Shown piece by piece: positions 25,534 to 36,512 of a DNA stretch of 64,000 bases. The translations under genes were made by a program, and so were the position numbers. Under the pieces are notes generated by a model. The model did no database searches, had not been told where the DNA came from, and saw only the letters and a program-made list of their open reading frames with translations. Numbering within the stretch: the stretch's first letter is position 1; each line of letters starts with the position of its first letter. The stretch lies in NCBI RefSeq assembly GCF_000002985.6, contig NC_003283.11:12834001-12898000 (forward strand), written 5' to 3'. The stretch comes from Caenorhabditis elegans (Eukaryota > Nematoda > Chromadorea > Rhabditida > Rhabditidae).

Positions 25534-28500
25534 ATGGGACATCCCCCGCCAAAAGAGACAAAGAAAGGATGCCAAGTGAAATCATTCGTACTTCCTGTAT
25601 TCTGTACTTTGCTCGGAGTTTTGATAACAGCATTTATCACATGGCACATTACAAAGTCACAGTATTCAAGAAACGATCCGTAAGTTTTTGAGAGATGTAC
25701 TCATATCAATTTTTCAAGATAACACATAACTACAAAAATTTCTCGAATCTCGATATCATAGTTGTATTGTCATCGTGGGAAGTGTATTGTTTATTAATTT
25801 CATAAAAATGTTGTTAAAACAATATTTGAACCAGTACACGTTTTTGTGACCTTTTAACTTGGATTGAACGTGTTTCTTAAAGATTCAAAAACACAATTTT
25901 TACCCTATAGAGAAATCATAAATTCGTGAATTTTCAGGCATGATGAAATTGAAAGTGAAAATGTTCCCGCCGCTAAACCGGAAGACAATATTTCTGCAAG
26001 TGAACTCCGTCTCCCCACTTCAGTCAGTCCAATCAGTTATCAATTGACAGTCAAAACATATTTGCCAGGATATGGATATACTGCTGATAAAAATAATTTA
26101 ACGTTTGAGGGTCAGGTAGGTAGAAGAATAATGTTAAACTGCGTTTGAATTGTTGTAACAAACGACAACCTCACCACGGAAAAAAATCTTGAACCTTTTT
26201 TACGAATAATGTTTTCAAGAAATGTTTGGCTTCAACTTGTTCAAAAAATATCCCCAATTAAAAATAAACCAGAGTTGACAAATTATTTAGAAAAATTTGT
26301 CTAATTTACAGGTTTTAATCGAACTGAATATCACAAAAAGCATCAAAAAAGTTTCGTTGAACTCGAAAGATTTGAACTACACTGAAGAGTTTATCAAAAA
26401 GAGCAGTATTTTGGTAAATGGGAAATCGATTGCATTCACCCTCGATGATAAACAATCTACACATGAGAAGATTTTCTTCAATTTGGATGAAACAGTTGAG
26501 CCAACCACAAGTGCCACTCTCAAGGTTTATTGTTTGATACTGGACAACTACTGGACTGATAATATTTTGATTACAGGTTGCATTTGGAGCCCCACTTCGT
26601 ACTGACATGTCGGGATTATATCAGACAACATATACAAATAGTAAAGGAGAAAGTAAAATGGCAGCTGTTACTCAAATGGAACCAGTTTATGCTCGTAGAA
26701 TGGTTCCATGTTTTGATGAACCTGCATACAAAGCCACGTGGACTGTGACTGTAATTCATCCGAATAAGACTGTGGCTGTATCAAATGGAATTGAAGATAA
26801 GGTGGAGGATGGACAACCTGGATTCATTATCTCAACATTCAAACCAACACCAAGAATGTCTTCATATCTTCTTGCAATTTTCATCTCAGAGTTTGAATAC
26901 AACGAGGCTACTACAAAATCTGGAGTTCGAGTGAGTGTCTTTCTTTGAATACTCCAAATAATTAAAAATATTGCAGTTCCGTGTATGGTCAAGACCAGAG
27001 GAAAAAAACTCAACAATGTATGCAGTAGAAGCTGGTGTTAAATGTCTTGAATACTATGAGAAGTATTATAACATTTCATTCCCTCTTCCAAAACAAGACA
27101 TGGTTGCTCTTCCTGACTTCTCAGCTGGTGCTATGGAAAATTGGGGACTGATCACTTATCGGTATGTTTCTCCTCAAGAAGAAAAATGAATTCTAAAAAG
27201 TTTACTCAGAGTTAAAAAGTTCAAATGTGGATTTTAGATTATTTTGGGGCATCTCTTTTTTGTTTGAGAAAACATCTCTTTTATGTTTGAAATTAATTAA
27301 TATGTTAGAAATTAATTAATATATTTCAGTGAGAGTGCGCTTCTTTACGATCCAAGAATTTATTCTGGATCACAAAAACGTCGCGTGGCTGTTGTGATTG
27401 CTCATGAATTGGCTCATCAGTGGTTCGGGAACTTGGTCACTTTGAAATGGTGGAATGATTTATGGCTGAATGAAGGATTTGCAACTCTGGTTGAGTATCT
27501 GGGAACAGACGAGATTAGTGACGGAAACATGAGAATGGTTGGGTTTCAGTGATTTCGTAGGCTCTCTATAACATCTCCAGCACTTTTCAGAGAGAATGGT
27601 TCACAATGGATGCCCTCTGGAGTGCTCTTGCCGCTGACTCAGTTGCTTCAACTCATCCATTGACATTTAAAATTGATAAGGCTATGGAAGTACTTGATTC
27701 ATTTGACAGTGTTACTTATGACAAAGGAGGAGCAGTTCTGGCAATGGTTCGAAAAACTATTGGAGAGGAGAACTTTAATACTGGAATTAATCATTACTTG
27801 ACACGTCATCAGTTTGATAATGCGGATGCTGGTAACTTGCTCACTGCTCTTGGAGAAAAGATTCCAGACAGTGTTATGGGACCAAAAGGCGTCAAACTTA
27901 ACATTTCGGAGTTTATGGATCCATGGACTAAACAGCTGGGATATCCTTTATTGAATGCATCAAGAATTAATAACACTCATATTATAGTAGAGCAGAGTAG
28001 ATTCAAATTGTTGGCAACTGGAAAAGAAGAAGAAAAGTACAGTAATCCCGTTTGGGGGTGAGTATTTTATTTTTCTAGTTGTTAAGTGAATAAGCTAATG
28101 TTGTTATATTTTTCAGTTTCAAATGGGATGTTCCTGTATGGTATCAAGTTGTTGGTTCTTCTGAACTAGAAATGAAGTGGATGAAGAGAAACGAGCCATT
28201 GATCATTAAATCGGATAAAAATGTGATTATAAATGCTGAATCAAATGGGTTCTACAGAGCTGGATACTCGAGTGGACTGTGGAAAGAGATATCTGAAATG
28301 TTGAAGGAAAATCATGAGGTTCAATATTTGCATTTTAACTTTGTTTTTGAGTTCTAATTTTCAGCAATTCTCCCCTCAAACCCGTGTTCGTCTCATTGAT
28401 GATTCTTTTGCACTGGCTCGTGCTGGGCTTCTATCCTATAGTATCCCATTAAATTTGATTACTTACTTGAAGAATGAGAAAGAATATTTGCCATGGTCTG

Positions 28501-29526
28501 GGGCAATTGCCAAAATTCGCGAGCTTATTGATATGTATGGAAGTAATCCGGAAAAAGATATTGTGAACAAGTTCATGATTGCTTTGGCCGAAAATGCACC
28601 TGCAAGGCGAAGCATTGATTTCGTATCTAAAAACTATTTGGATGAGAAGAAATTCTATGAAGTGTAAGTTTCAGAGCTTACAGATCTGAAATGTATATTA
28701 TTGCTTTCAGAGGAGCTGCCCAGCAGATTATTCTCAACAGCTGCGGATTCGGAGATTCTGTTTGTCAAGCTGACATGGTTAAGATGTTCACAGAAGAGGT
28801 TCTTGCCAAATGCGATGCCACGAGAATTTTGTCAGAATGTTCACAGTATGTTCCAAACCTTGATTTCCAAAATACAATTCAAAAACTCAGAATCCCCGCA
28901 CCATTCCGAGCCGAATCTTATTGTGAAGCTGTCAGAAATGGCAACTCTGATACTTTTGAAAAAGTGTTCCATTGGTACAAAACGGAAAGAAATCAAGTGG
29001 AGAAATTGAATCTGATGACTGCATTGACTTGTTCGAAGGACATTCTTACACTGAAAAAGTGAGGAAAAAACAAGTTATTAAAGAAATAATACGTTTAATT
29101 TAGGCTTTTGCTCGATGCGATGAAGCCAGAAGGATCATCATTCCGTCTGCAAGACTGTGCTGCTCTCTTCGCAAAAATCAGCTCAAACGATGCAACTACT
29201 GATGCAATGCTCAACTTTTTGATTGATCGTTGGGAGGATATGCAGAAAAGGTATTTGATTATCATTCAAGGTTTCAAGTTCAATAACTTTACTGCAGATT
29301 GGCCACGGATCACAGTGGATTCAGTCGAGTTCTATCATCTATCGTAAATACATTGAAGACCAGAGGTGGACTTGATCAATTGAGGAAATTCCGAAAGAAA
29401 GCTCCAAAAGCATCTGAATTTGGTCTTGATAAAATGGAAGAATCAGCTGAAGTTACCGTTACTTGGAGGGAAACAAATCTGAAATTTGTGACAAAGATCA
29501 TTGAGGAGATCTCGAAGAGCCTTTGA
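25534..29526 (+). CDS. M1-family aminopeptidase N-like ectoenzyme, about 991 aa
   Basis: Twelve exons in phase: 25534-25679, 25938-26115, 26312-26524, 26577-26930, 26977-27161, 27330-27537, 27591-28057, 28117-28318, 28365-28663, 28711-29058, 29104-29250 and 29298-29526. A short cytoplasmic N-terminus with KETKKGCQ is followed by one signal-anchor ([20 protein letters not shown]), so the enzyme should be a type II membrane protein with the catalytic part outside. Catalytic motifs are intact: exopeptidase motif GAMEN at residues 348-352, zinc motif HELAH at 384-388 with the third ligand Glu407 in NEGF, and the transition-state Tyr in VTYDKGGAV. The family removes N-terminal residues from peptides using zinc. 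Length matches the family (human aminopeptidase N is 967 aa). The C-terminal ERAP1-like helical region is complete. The exact substrate is unknown. Confidence 0.93.
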
Positions 29527-29785
29527 CCGAATTGAACAAAAGCAATTTCATTACGGGATCATTTTATGAAAATTGATAACAGTTTCGTGTTTTTCCGATT
29601 GTTTAAGTAGCCATTTGAAATATTTATTCAGAATTCTACGCGCTTTCCATGTACATTTTGAGCCATACGTGCTTCCGAAACAACTCGGTGTCACTTTCTT
29701 TAAACTTATGCTTTCTATTTTTGAAAAATCAACACTTTAATTGTTTTCATTCGAGAATAGTTGTTTTTATTCGTTTATTTTTGAT

Positions 29786-32700
29786 TCAAGTGAAAATAAG
29801 TCGGTGAATGAATAAAATAATAATTGATGTGAGAATCTTGAGTTGACACACTGAGCATCGTGCATCCATTTCTGTGAGACAGGCTGCATCCAGGAAGTCA
29901 AGACGACGTTCGATATTCGTCGCAGCCCCTGTTTGTTTTTGAGGGATTTTCTGAGTAATTTTTAGAACTTACCACAAGCAGCCGCTCCAGCACTTGGTCC
30001 ACATGCTTCATTCATTTGTTGCCGAACACAATCAGTCACCTGGAGAGTCGACCTGCATGGAAAGTGTTATGGCTTTTGTGAAAAACGGCGCCACCGCCTC
30101 ATTGGCTCAGTGGCAGAGCGTCTGTCTAGTAAACAGAAGCACAGGTAAAGCGCCACAGGTTAATGGCAGCTGAATGGCAGGTTAAAAGCCGCCAGCAGGT
30201 TAGTGTAAGCTTAGTATCAGGCTAAAAGTCGCTGTCGGACTAAGAGCAGGTTAGTGTCAGCTTAGTAATTTTCGCTCAAATTTTGAGAAAAGCGCGTCAG
30301 GTTAACGGCGAGTAAGTGTCAGGTGATGGGTCAGATGAGTGAAAATGGAAGTTTCAGAAACTGAGTGAAAGTTCATAAAAATGAGTTTTATGTTCATTCG
30401 TGTAAATTTCTGAAAAAAAAAATTTCCAAAAATACAGTTTCGGGGTTACCACACCGGATCATGAACCGCGTCAGGCTAGTGTCAGGTTAATGGCAGGTTA
30501 AGAGCCGGCAAATGGTAACTGGCAGGTTACTGTCAGGCAAAGTTTTATTGGCTCAAAAATATTTTTTTTCCAATTTTTCCAAAACTTTTCTAATCTTGTA
30601 GAAAAGTAAAAAGTTTCTGAAAATATTATTTCCAGAAATACAGTTTTGGGGATACCACACCGCGTCAGGTAAGTGTCAGGTTAGGAGCAGGCTAAGAGCC
30701 GGCAAATGCCTACTGACAGGTTACTGTCAGGCAAAGTTTTTTAACTGACACAAAATTAATGAAGGGATAAAACTGTTTTTATCGAACAATTTTCCTATTT
30801 AAATCAACTCACTAGATATGGTTAGTGAGAAACAAAGACAAATTGACTTTCACGGTTTTTAAAATTTCATACTTATGATGCGATTCCAAAACTCGAAATC
30901 ATGTTTAAAATTATTTTTGAAAATTTGTTCAAACTTTTATCAAATAATATGTGGAAAAACGTAAAATTATGTGTTGAAACAATTTTTGTAGTTGGATAGA
31001 GATTTTCCATACTCAATTACTCTAATTAATCTACATGCTATGCCAGTTTTTTGGTACCATGACCCTCGTCGGGCAAGCAAGATATCAAAAAATTATTAAC
31101 TACAAACTTGTTAATTTTGTTATGGACCATGTCTTACGTTTGGTAGTTTCTCGTTTTCTTTGTAGAGTACCGAGATATCATCAGTCAAAATCAGTGATAT
31201 TTGACTCGTAATTAGGTGCTCCTATCTGCTCAGATATCCGAGATGGCAAAAAGTTACAATGATTAATTTGCCAATCACTTTATTCCTAACAACTTTCCAC
31301 TTGACAAGTTTTTCATATTTCCGCTACCAACGGTGCTAGACCATTTTGGAAGTATTGACTTTCTATGAACAAGCCAAGTTGAGTGTTGTATTTTTTTGCC
31401 CAGGAGTGTGATTGAGCCATGAAAACTTTGGAAAATACTAAAATATACATTTCCCACACATTCAAGCAGTATTCAGGATTTTTGGAAAAACAATTTTATC
31501 AAAATTATTTTCATAAGGGGGGACCCTTATGAAATTTTTGATATCAGTGGAAAATTTTTAGGTAAATTTTTTCTGAACTAAATTTTTTTAAAAATTTTTG
31601 TTGTTTTCAAGCACAAATCACATTTCCGACTCAGCGTGATTTTTGTTTGTTTTTTACGACTTCTAATAAAAGCGAGAAAGAATTTCAAAAGAAGCTCCAA
31701 ACTCAGATGGCAACGACATTCCGAACTAACGTAGCGCGCACTCTTTACCGTAAATCCTCCTCATTTTCGAAATTATTTTTTCACCATTTATTTTTCTTTT
31801 TCTTCGATTTTTCTTTGTTTTCTTCATCAATTCTTTGATTTTTCGGCAAAAATAATTATTTTCCGTATATTTATTGGTGTTTCAGCATTTTCGACGTTGA
31901 CACGAACGATTGGGATGGCACGGAAATGGCTGGAGGAGAGAAAGGAGAGAAATGCGATTTCAACTGGTTGGAATGACGTCGATGATGATCACAGTGTATG
32001 TTCATAATAAAATATTTCAATGTAATGTAAATTTTAAACATTTTAGAAAATACGAGGAAATCTTCCCACCAATCGAGTACCCGACATTATTTAGATGGAG
32101 CGATTCTTGATTGGAAAGTTCGAATTTGTCGTCGCTAAGCCCACACCATCTTGGCTCGGATCATACTTTGCAAAGAGAATTAACCTTACAAAGTGAGTTT
32201 TAAAATCATAATTTTTTAGCTCCTTTGGAAAAAACTAACGGTTCCTCTCAACTTTAACGTTAATTTTTTACAGAAAGATGCGGAATGATGTCAAACTCCT
32301 CGAGCTGTCGCCGATAGATGCTCATTATCTACGTTACCGCCCATCTGATGCTGATCAGAATCACAGAATCAACAATTCGACCAAGTGGATGCTAATGATG
32401 GATCCAAGGAATCGAGACGAGGCTCACACTAAGCAGAAATATTAAATAATATTTATGTTTTTTTCCCTTTTTTCAGATTTATTTGTTCATTTTTCATGTT
32501 CAATAAACACAATTTTTGGCAATTTTTCTCTTTTTGTATTAACATTTAATAACAAAAAGCAGTATTCCCGGTATATATGGACCTAATACAGAATCTACAA
32601 GAACCTGACACAAACCTGACGTTGACCTGTTGCCGGCCCGCGGCGGCTTAGTGTCAACTTGACAGCGGGTCGCGATTTCACCTACCAGCTGCTGAATGGA

Positions 32701-33888
32701 GAACCCTACCAGGTTCTCCATTCAGCAGCCAGCGACCTGCTGGCAGGTTGCCACTAACCTGGCGCGGTTTACCTGTGAGGTCGCTGGTTCGATTCCAGCA
32801 TGAGGCACCGAAACTTTTTGCAAAAATTTGCATTTTGCAATTATGCAAAACCCAACAAAACCTACGGGCAGGAATCTTCATTGATAGCCAAACTAGATTG
32901 ACCGCATTGCTGCATACGGTTCGTTAGTGGAATCTGTTGGAATGATCTTTGAATGCAATCAAGATTATTCATAAAAAGGTCTCTTCCAGAGCCACAAGCG
33001 AATTCAAAAAATGCGTGGTTTTGCAAGTATGCAAGTGCTTCTCTATCAGGATGTCTTCTGAAAAATGTTTTAGAAAATCTTTAAGTGTTTTCAACTTCAT
33101 CTAACCCAGTCGTATACGCAACAAATACATTGAGATTGACACAATAAGTAGAAGCAGTTCCAAGGCAACTTACGAGTTCTTCAAAATCTCTGAAGGAATA
33201 AAACATTTAAATGTGTTCTGAAGTTTAAATATGGAAACCTTACTTGCAAATAACTGGAAGTCCATGAGTCATCATTTGATTTAATATAAATTCGGATGGA
33301 GGTAAATATCCATCATCAGGAACTACTCCATATTTTCCTAGATACGATATGTAGCAAGTGTATAACGTCTGCAATGAGAATATGTAAGAAAATAAAATAT
33401 TTCTGTAGCAACAGTATCAACCAGACGCGAAACTTTGCGCAAAATATACGGTACCCGGTCTCGCCACGACAAATTTCAGTTAATGACCTTCTGTTGCCTT
33501 TAAAGAGTACTGTAGTTTCGAACTTTTGTCTGCGGAATTTTTATTGATTTTTAATAGTTTTCTTCTCATATCTCACGATTTGTTTTTAAAAAATGCTCGG
33601 TTGTTTTTAAAATAAAATTATTTTAACGAGAAACAGTGAAAAATCTATCAAAGTGCAGCAGCAATACGTTTAAAATTACAGTACTCTTTAAAGGCGCACG
33701 CCCGCTAAAATTTAACAAAAAAATTACCGTTGCGAGACCGGGTACCGTATTCCTCTGGGAAACACGCAATATTTTCGCGTCTGGGTAATAAGCTTTCTCA
33801 GTAGCTCCAGTAATACCTGAGGTGTTGAGCATTGTTGTGCATTTCCAAGAGATACGAATAAAAATATAATAAAAGTTGTTGAAATCAT
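29786..33888 (-). CDS. secreted Cys-rich protein, probably DUF19 (T20D4.11-like), about 231 aa
   Basis: Six exons in phase: 33817-33888 (ATG), 33244-33368, 33106-33189, 32866-33057, 29973-30052 and 29786-29928. A clear signal peptide (MISTTFIIFLFVSLGNAQQ) is followed by a Cys-rich domain (DFEELVSCLGTASTYC, FFEFACGSGRDLF, CVRQQMNEACGPSAGAAACG), which fits nematode DUF19 proteins. The protein ends in a hydrophobic stretch (ILTSIIILFIHRLIF) that could be a membrane tail or GPI signal. Intron 4 is about 2.8 kb, far larger than the others, because it carries a split tRNA gene with an insertion and a nested + strand gene. Intron 1 carries a palindromic repeat. The gene is convergent with the aminopeptidase; the stops are about 260 bp apart. 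Function unknown. Confidence 0.78.
30096..30139 (+). tRNA. tRNA-Thr(AGT), 5' part of a split gene
   Basis: This part holds the 5' acceptor strand GCCTCAT, the D arm (GCTC, loop, GAGC), a complete anticodon arm (TCTGT/ACAGA around CTAGTAA, anticodon AGT) and the first two variable-loop bases AG. The rest of the tRNA lies 2.6 kb away, beyond an inserted element. It sits in intron 4 of the secreted protein gene, on the opposite strand. As arranged it cannot fold into a full tRNA unless the insertion is removed. Confidence 0.8.
30420..30545 (+). repeat. internal repeat of the insertion, copy 1
   Basis: About 120 bp, running from near TTTCCAAAAATACAGTTTCG through AAGAGCCGGCAAATG to GTTACTGTCAGGCAAAG. 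It is closely matched by a second copy about 200 bp downstream. The copies differ at scattered positions, so they are an old duplication. Confidence 0.7.
30625..30740 (+). repeat. internal repeat of the insertion, copy 2
   Basis: Second copy of the unit at 30420-30545. Shared blocks include ACCACACCG, AAGAGCCGGCAAATG and GGTTACTGTCAGGCAAAG. Confidence 0.7.
31707..32445 (+). CDS. spliced gene inside the insertion; one frame interrupted by TAG then ATG
   Basis: Exons 31707-31749, 31886-31995, 32047-32192 and 32274-32445 have good splice sites and consistent phase. Read as one frame they give 66 residues (MATTFRTNVARTLYPFST, RKWLEERKERN, NLPTNRVPDII), then TAG at 32092-32094. ATG follows at once and 89 more residues run to TAA (MERFLIGKFEFVV, PTPSWLGSYFAKRINLTKK, LLELSPIDAHYLRYRPSD). 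An AATAAA follows the stop. The N-terminus is basic with Ser/Thr and few acids, as in mitochondrial import signals, and the second part is small and basic; I do not recognise the family. Options are two cistrons, stop-codon readthrough, or a captured gene disabled by one nonsense change. It lies antisense inside intron 4 of the secreted protein gene. Confidence 0.6.
32502..32507 (+). terminator. polyadenylation signal of the nested gene
   Basis: AATAAA lies 56 bp after the TAA of the nested gene. It supports real transcription of this gene on the + strand. Confidence 0.55.
32688..32729. repeat. perfect 18-bp inverted repeat with 6-base loop
   Basis: GCTGCTGAATGGAGAACC and its exact reverse complement are separated by CTACCA. 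It lies about 50 bp inside the right end of the insertion, in the repeat-rich flank. It could be a subterminal structure of the element. Confidence 0.85.
32780..32807 (+). tRNA. tRNA-Thr(AGT), 3' part of a split gene
   Basis: GTC completes the variable loop. It is followed by the T arm (GCTGG TTCGATT CCAGC), the 3' acceptor strand ATGAGGC pairing perfectly with GCCTCAT of the 5' part, and discriminator A. Joined to 30096-30139 it gives 72 nt with every stem fully paired. The duplicated AG at 32778-32779 is left out of the joined tRNA. Confidence 0.8.
33421..33784. mobile_element. palindromic MITE-like element in intron 1 of the secreted protein gene
   Basis: Outer arms start CCAGACGCGAAA and are repeated inverted at the far end. 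Further in, TACGGTACCCGGTCTCG and GCCTTTAAAGAGTACTGTA each have an inverted partner. It codes for nothing. From memory this is one of the abundant palindromic families of the C. elegans genome. Confidence 0.8.
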
Positions 33889-34294
33889 TTTAAAATTGAA
33901 TGAGTCAACTATTCAACATAACGTGCTACTTCTCGAGTATAAATCTAACCAGTTTGATTTTTTTTGTCGGGACTACTTTTTTATGTCGAAAGTTCAAAAC
34001 TAAAATGGTGTAATTGAATTGATGGGACAAAAAAGTATTTTCTGAGTCAGACGGAACCAAAAAGAAATCAAGTGGTAACGACGAGAAGAATATGTTTCGA
34101 GGAGGAGTGACCATATATGGTCAAACATACAGGGATGAGTCAAGAATATGTGTCGATAGTTGGTAAATAAATATGGTTTATGTTGACAATGTCTGACAGA
34201 ATGACAAATGTAAAGAAAAGTATGAGGGAAAATGAGAATGGGGAAATATTTTGAGAATTTGAAACATGGTGAGTAAAGCTGTTGGAAGAAATCA

Positions 34295-36032
34295 TTATGG
34301 TACAGCAGTCCATGGATTATCGGTAATCCTTTTCTCAAAATCTTCCTTTTTAATATTGGTATTGAAAGCAATTGAGCTCCATCGGCTTGATTCGAGATCA
34401 AGCATAAACTGATCCGTGTCAATCATGAGACGTTTGTTAGCGATTTGAGGACGATATTTGGTGGCTGAAAATTTGGAAAATGGAATTTCGAAAGTTGGAA
34501 TATGTTTGGTTTTTAGAATTATCGTGAATGGGGAAAGTGATTAAATGTGAAATAAATTTACCACAACTTTCTGGTTTCGCCTAATTTAAGCAAAAAATTT
34601 GAGTCGATTTTAAAATGCTGTTTTTTTTGTTTAATAATTTTGCTTCCGAACTGTTTTTTGCTTCAATACTCTTATACGGTTTTCAAAATTTCCAAAACTT
34701 TTTAAACATGCTGAAAATTGCCAGAAAATATTTCCAAACGACTATTTTAGTGTCCAAAATTCAAATTAGCAAGAAATGTACACTTTTACGATATTTTTCC
34801 ATTTTAATTTTTTTTTTCAAATATATTTTTTTTCTAATTTTGTATTTTCAAAAACCCACTGAGAAGATCGAGCCCAATAATTGAATCCAAATCTGGATCG
34901 TCGGGAAATGGTCCCCATGGATGATCAGTTCCATAAATATTTTTATCCACAGGAACAACTACTGGATTTCCATATGCATCGTAAACCTGCGTTTGCTGGG
35001 GAACTGCTGTGCCGTTTCGATACTGAAAATGTTATATTAATTTATTTTCAAAGCTGAAATGAAAAATTATCGACTTTTTAAAATTATTAGCCTGTATTAA
35101 CTCACCTGACCAGATTTTTCGTCTCTTCTTCTATCGTTTCGCTGCGATTTGAATTGCCTCGATTCCCCTCGATCGAGACGTTCGCCACGAGATCCTGCCA
35201 ATTTCAATATAATTCTACAACCTCCGACTTTTGTTCGATGCATTTCGACTAGTGCCATCTGCTGATCAGTTTGATTTCCAAATCTTACAAAACCAGATCC
35301 TTTGGATGATCCATCGACAAATCGGAACATTTTGGCACCGCGACACGATTGATATTTGTCAAAAATTCTATATAATTCGGCATCTGCCATATCATCAGGT
35401 ACACTCGAGACGTGGAGATTGAATTCAGAGTTTCTGAAAAACAAATGAATTAAATAAATTATTTTTAACAATAATCTTACGGGTTGTAACTGTCGTTTGC
35501 AAAACACAAATTGAATCGAATATCTTTAAATCCTGGAATTCGGTTTCCATTCAAATCATAAAGTGTTTGACGTGCTTCATCAAAGGTTATAAACTCTATG
35601 AAACAGTATCCTTTGAGCTGAAAAGAATATGTATGAATTTTTACAGAAAACTAAATTTCTACTTCGTCCTTGACATAAACTCGTTTAACTTTGTACGGAG
35701 CGTGTCCACATTCCTAAAATGAGAGATTATTGATTTATTTGGTAATTTATAATATATTTGTTTACTGTGAAAACTTGAGATAACGTTTCCTCGGTCCAAT
35801 CTGTTGGCACATCACCGATCCAAAGTGTTCTCTGAGCATTGTTACCGGAAAGAGAAATCGCAGGTAATTGTTGAACTGAAGCTGCGGAAATAATAACAGG
35901 CTCAAGCGTTTCAATTGTTGGAATCGGTTCATTAACATCGAATTGATCGCCTGATTCTATTGTTTCTGTAGGCTCGTCCGAGTTTGAAGAAGTCGAGCGT
36001 GTTGGCGATGAGTGTTCTTCGTCTTGTTCCAT
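34295..36032 (-). CDS. two-RRM RNA-binding protein, SECp43/TRNAU1AP-like, about 371 aa
   Basis: Six exons in phase: 35766-36032 (ATG), 35663-35713, 35481-35617, 35106-35433, 34860-35022 and 34295-34464. An acidic N-terminus of about 70 residues is followed by RRM1 (RNP2 LWIGDV, RNP1 KGYCFIEF) and RRM2 (RNP2 LHVSSV, RNP1 KGSGFVRF). Then come an Arg/Asp/Glu-rich linker and a C-terminal domain. The last exon (KYRPQIANKRLMIDTDQF to NPWTAVP) follows a GTGGGT donor; reading through instead would stop within 15 codons. Arrangement and spacing fit the tRNA selenocysteine 1-associated protein, which takes part in selenoprotein synthesis through tRNA-Sec. Other two-RRM proteins are possible, but the RRM1 sequence favours this family. 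Confidence 0.82.
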
Positions 36033-36436
36033 TTTCTAAAATAATTAAATACACTAAAAAAATCGAATTCCATTTAAAAAAATTTGGTTCCCACTTCGTC
36101 CTGGAGGACTACACGGCGGGATGGAAGAGAAAACGCGCGCACTTCCTCTGCCATTTCATTTGCGCGGAAATTCGAAAAAAGAGAGTGTCGCAAAAGTGAA
36201 GAATACATGAGTTCAAGTAGTTAAAAACTTATAAATAATAATATTTTTCCAAGAACATTATGTTTTCCGACTGTCCGTTGTTTACAATATATGCGAACAT
36301 GTCTGATGTCATACTGTTAGTTTACTTGGTTTTGTAGTTTTGTAGCTTTGAGGTAAACTAAGGACAGATGGAAAAACGAAGCTAACAATAGTCAGAATGG
36401 TTATCCTAAAAAACCAGACGGAAACCAGGAAAGGCA

Positions 36437-36512
36437 CTACCGTAGTCTTTAAAGGTGCACGCTCTTTTGCCTCTGAACATTTTTCGGTCGTGGTGGGACC
36501 GATTACCGTAAT
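36437..36512. repeat. fragment related to the palindromic element
   Basis: TCTTTAAAGGTGCACGC and a weakened GGTGGGACCGATTACCGTA resemble the inner part of the element at 33421-33784. One arm only is clear, so this looks like a worn copy. Confidence 0.5.

Larger units (their letters stand above)
30140..32777. mobile_element. 2.6-kb insertion with CACAGG terminal inverted repeats splitting a tRNA gene
   Basis: The left end reads CACAGGTAAAGCGC and the reverse complement of the right end CACAGGTAAACCGC. The similarity goes on imperfectly for about 30 bp (CAGGTTA, TGGCA). The tRNA bases AG occur on both sides (30138-30139 and 32778-32779), giving a 2-bp target duplication. Both flanks inside are made of GGCAGGTTA/GTGTCAGGTTA-type repeats. 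The interior carries a spliced gene (31707-32445) and no recognisable transposase. CACAG-type ends with a short target duplication recall the CMC (CACTA/Mirage/Chapaev) group; that placement is inference. It could be a non-autonomous transposon that captured a host gene. Confidence 0.7.

Noticed and set aside
30140..30740. CRISPR-like spaced repeats
   Set aside because: This is eukaryotic DNA; the repeat words vary in spacing and sequence and belong to the flank of an insertion element.
30096..32807. Split tRNA as a tRNA intron
   Set aside because: Eukaryotic tRNA introns are short and lie next to the anticodon; this break is in the variable loop and is 2.6 kb long with inverted repeat ends.
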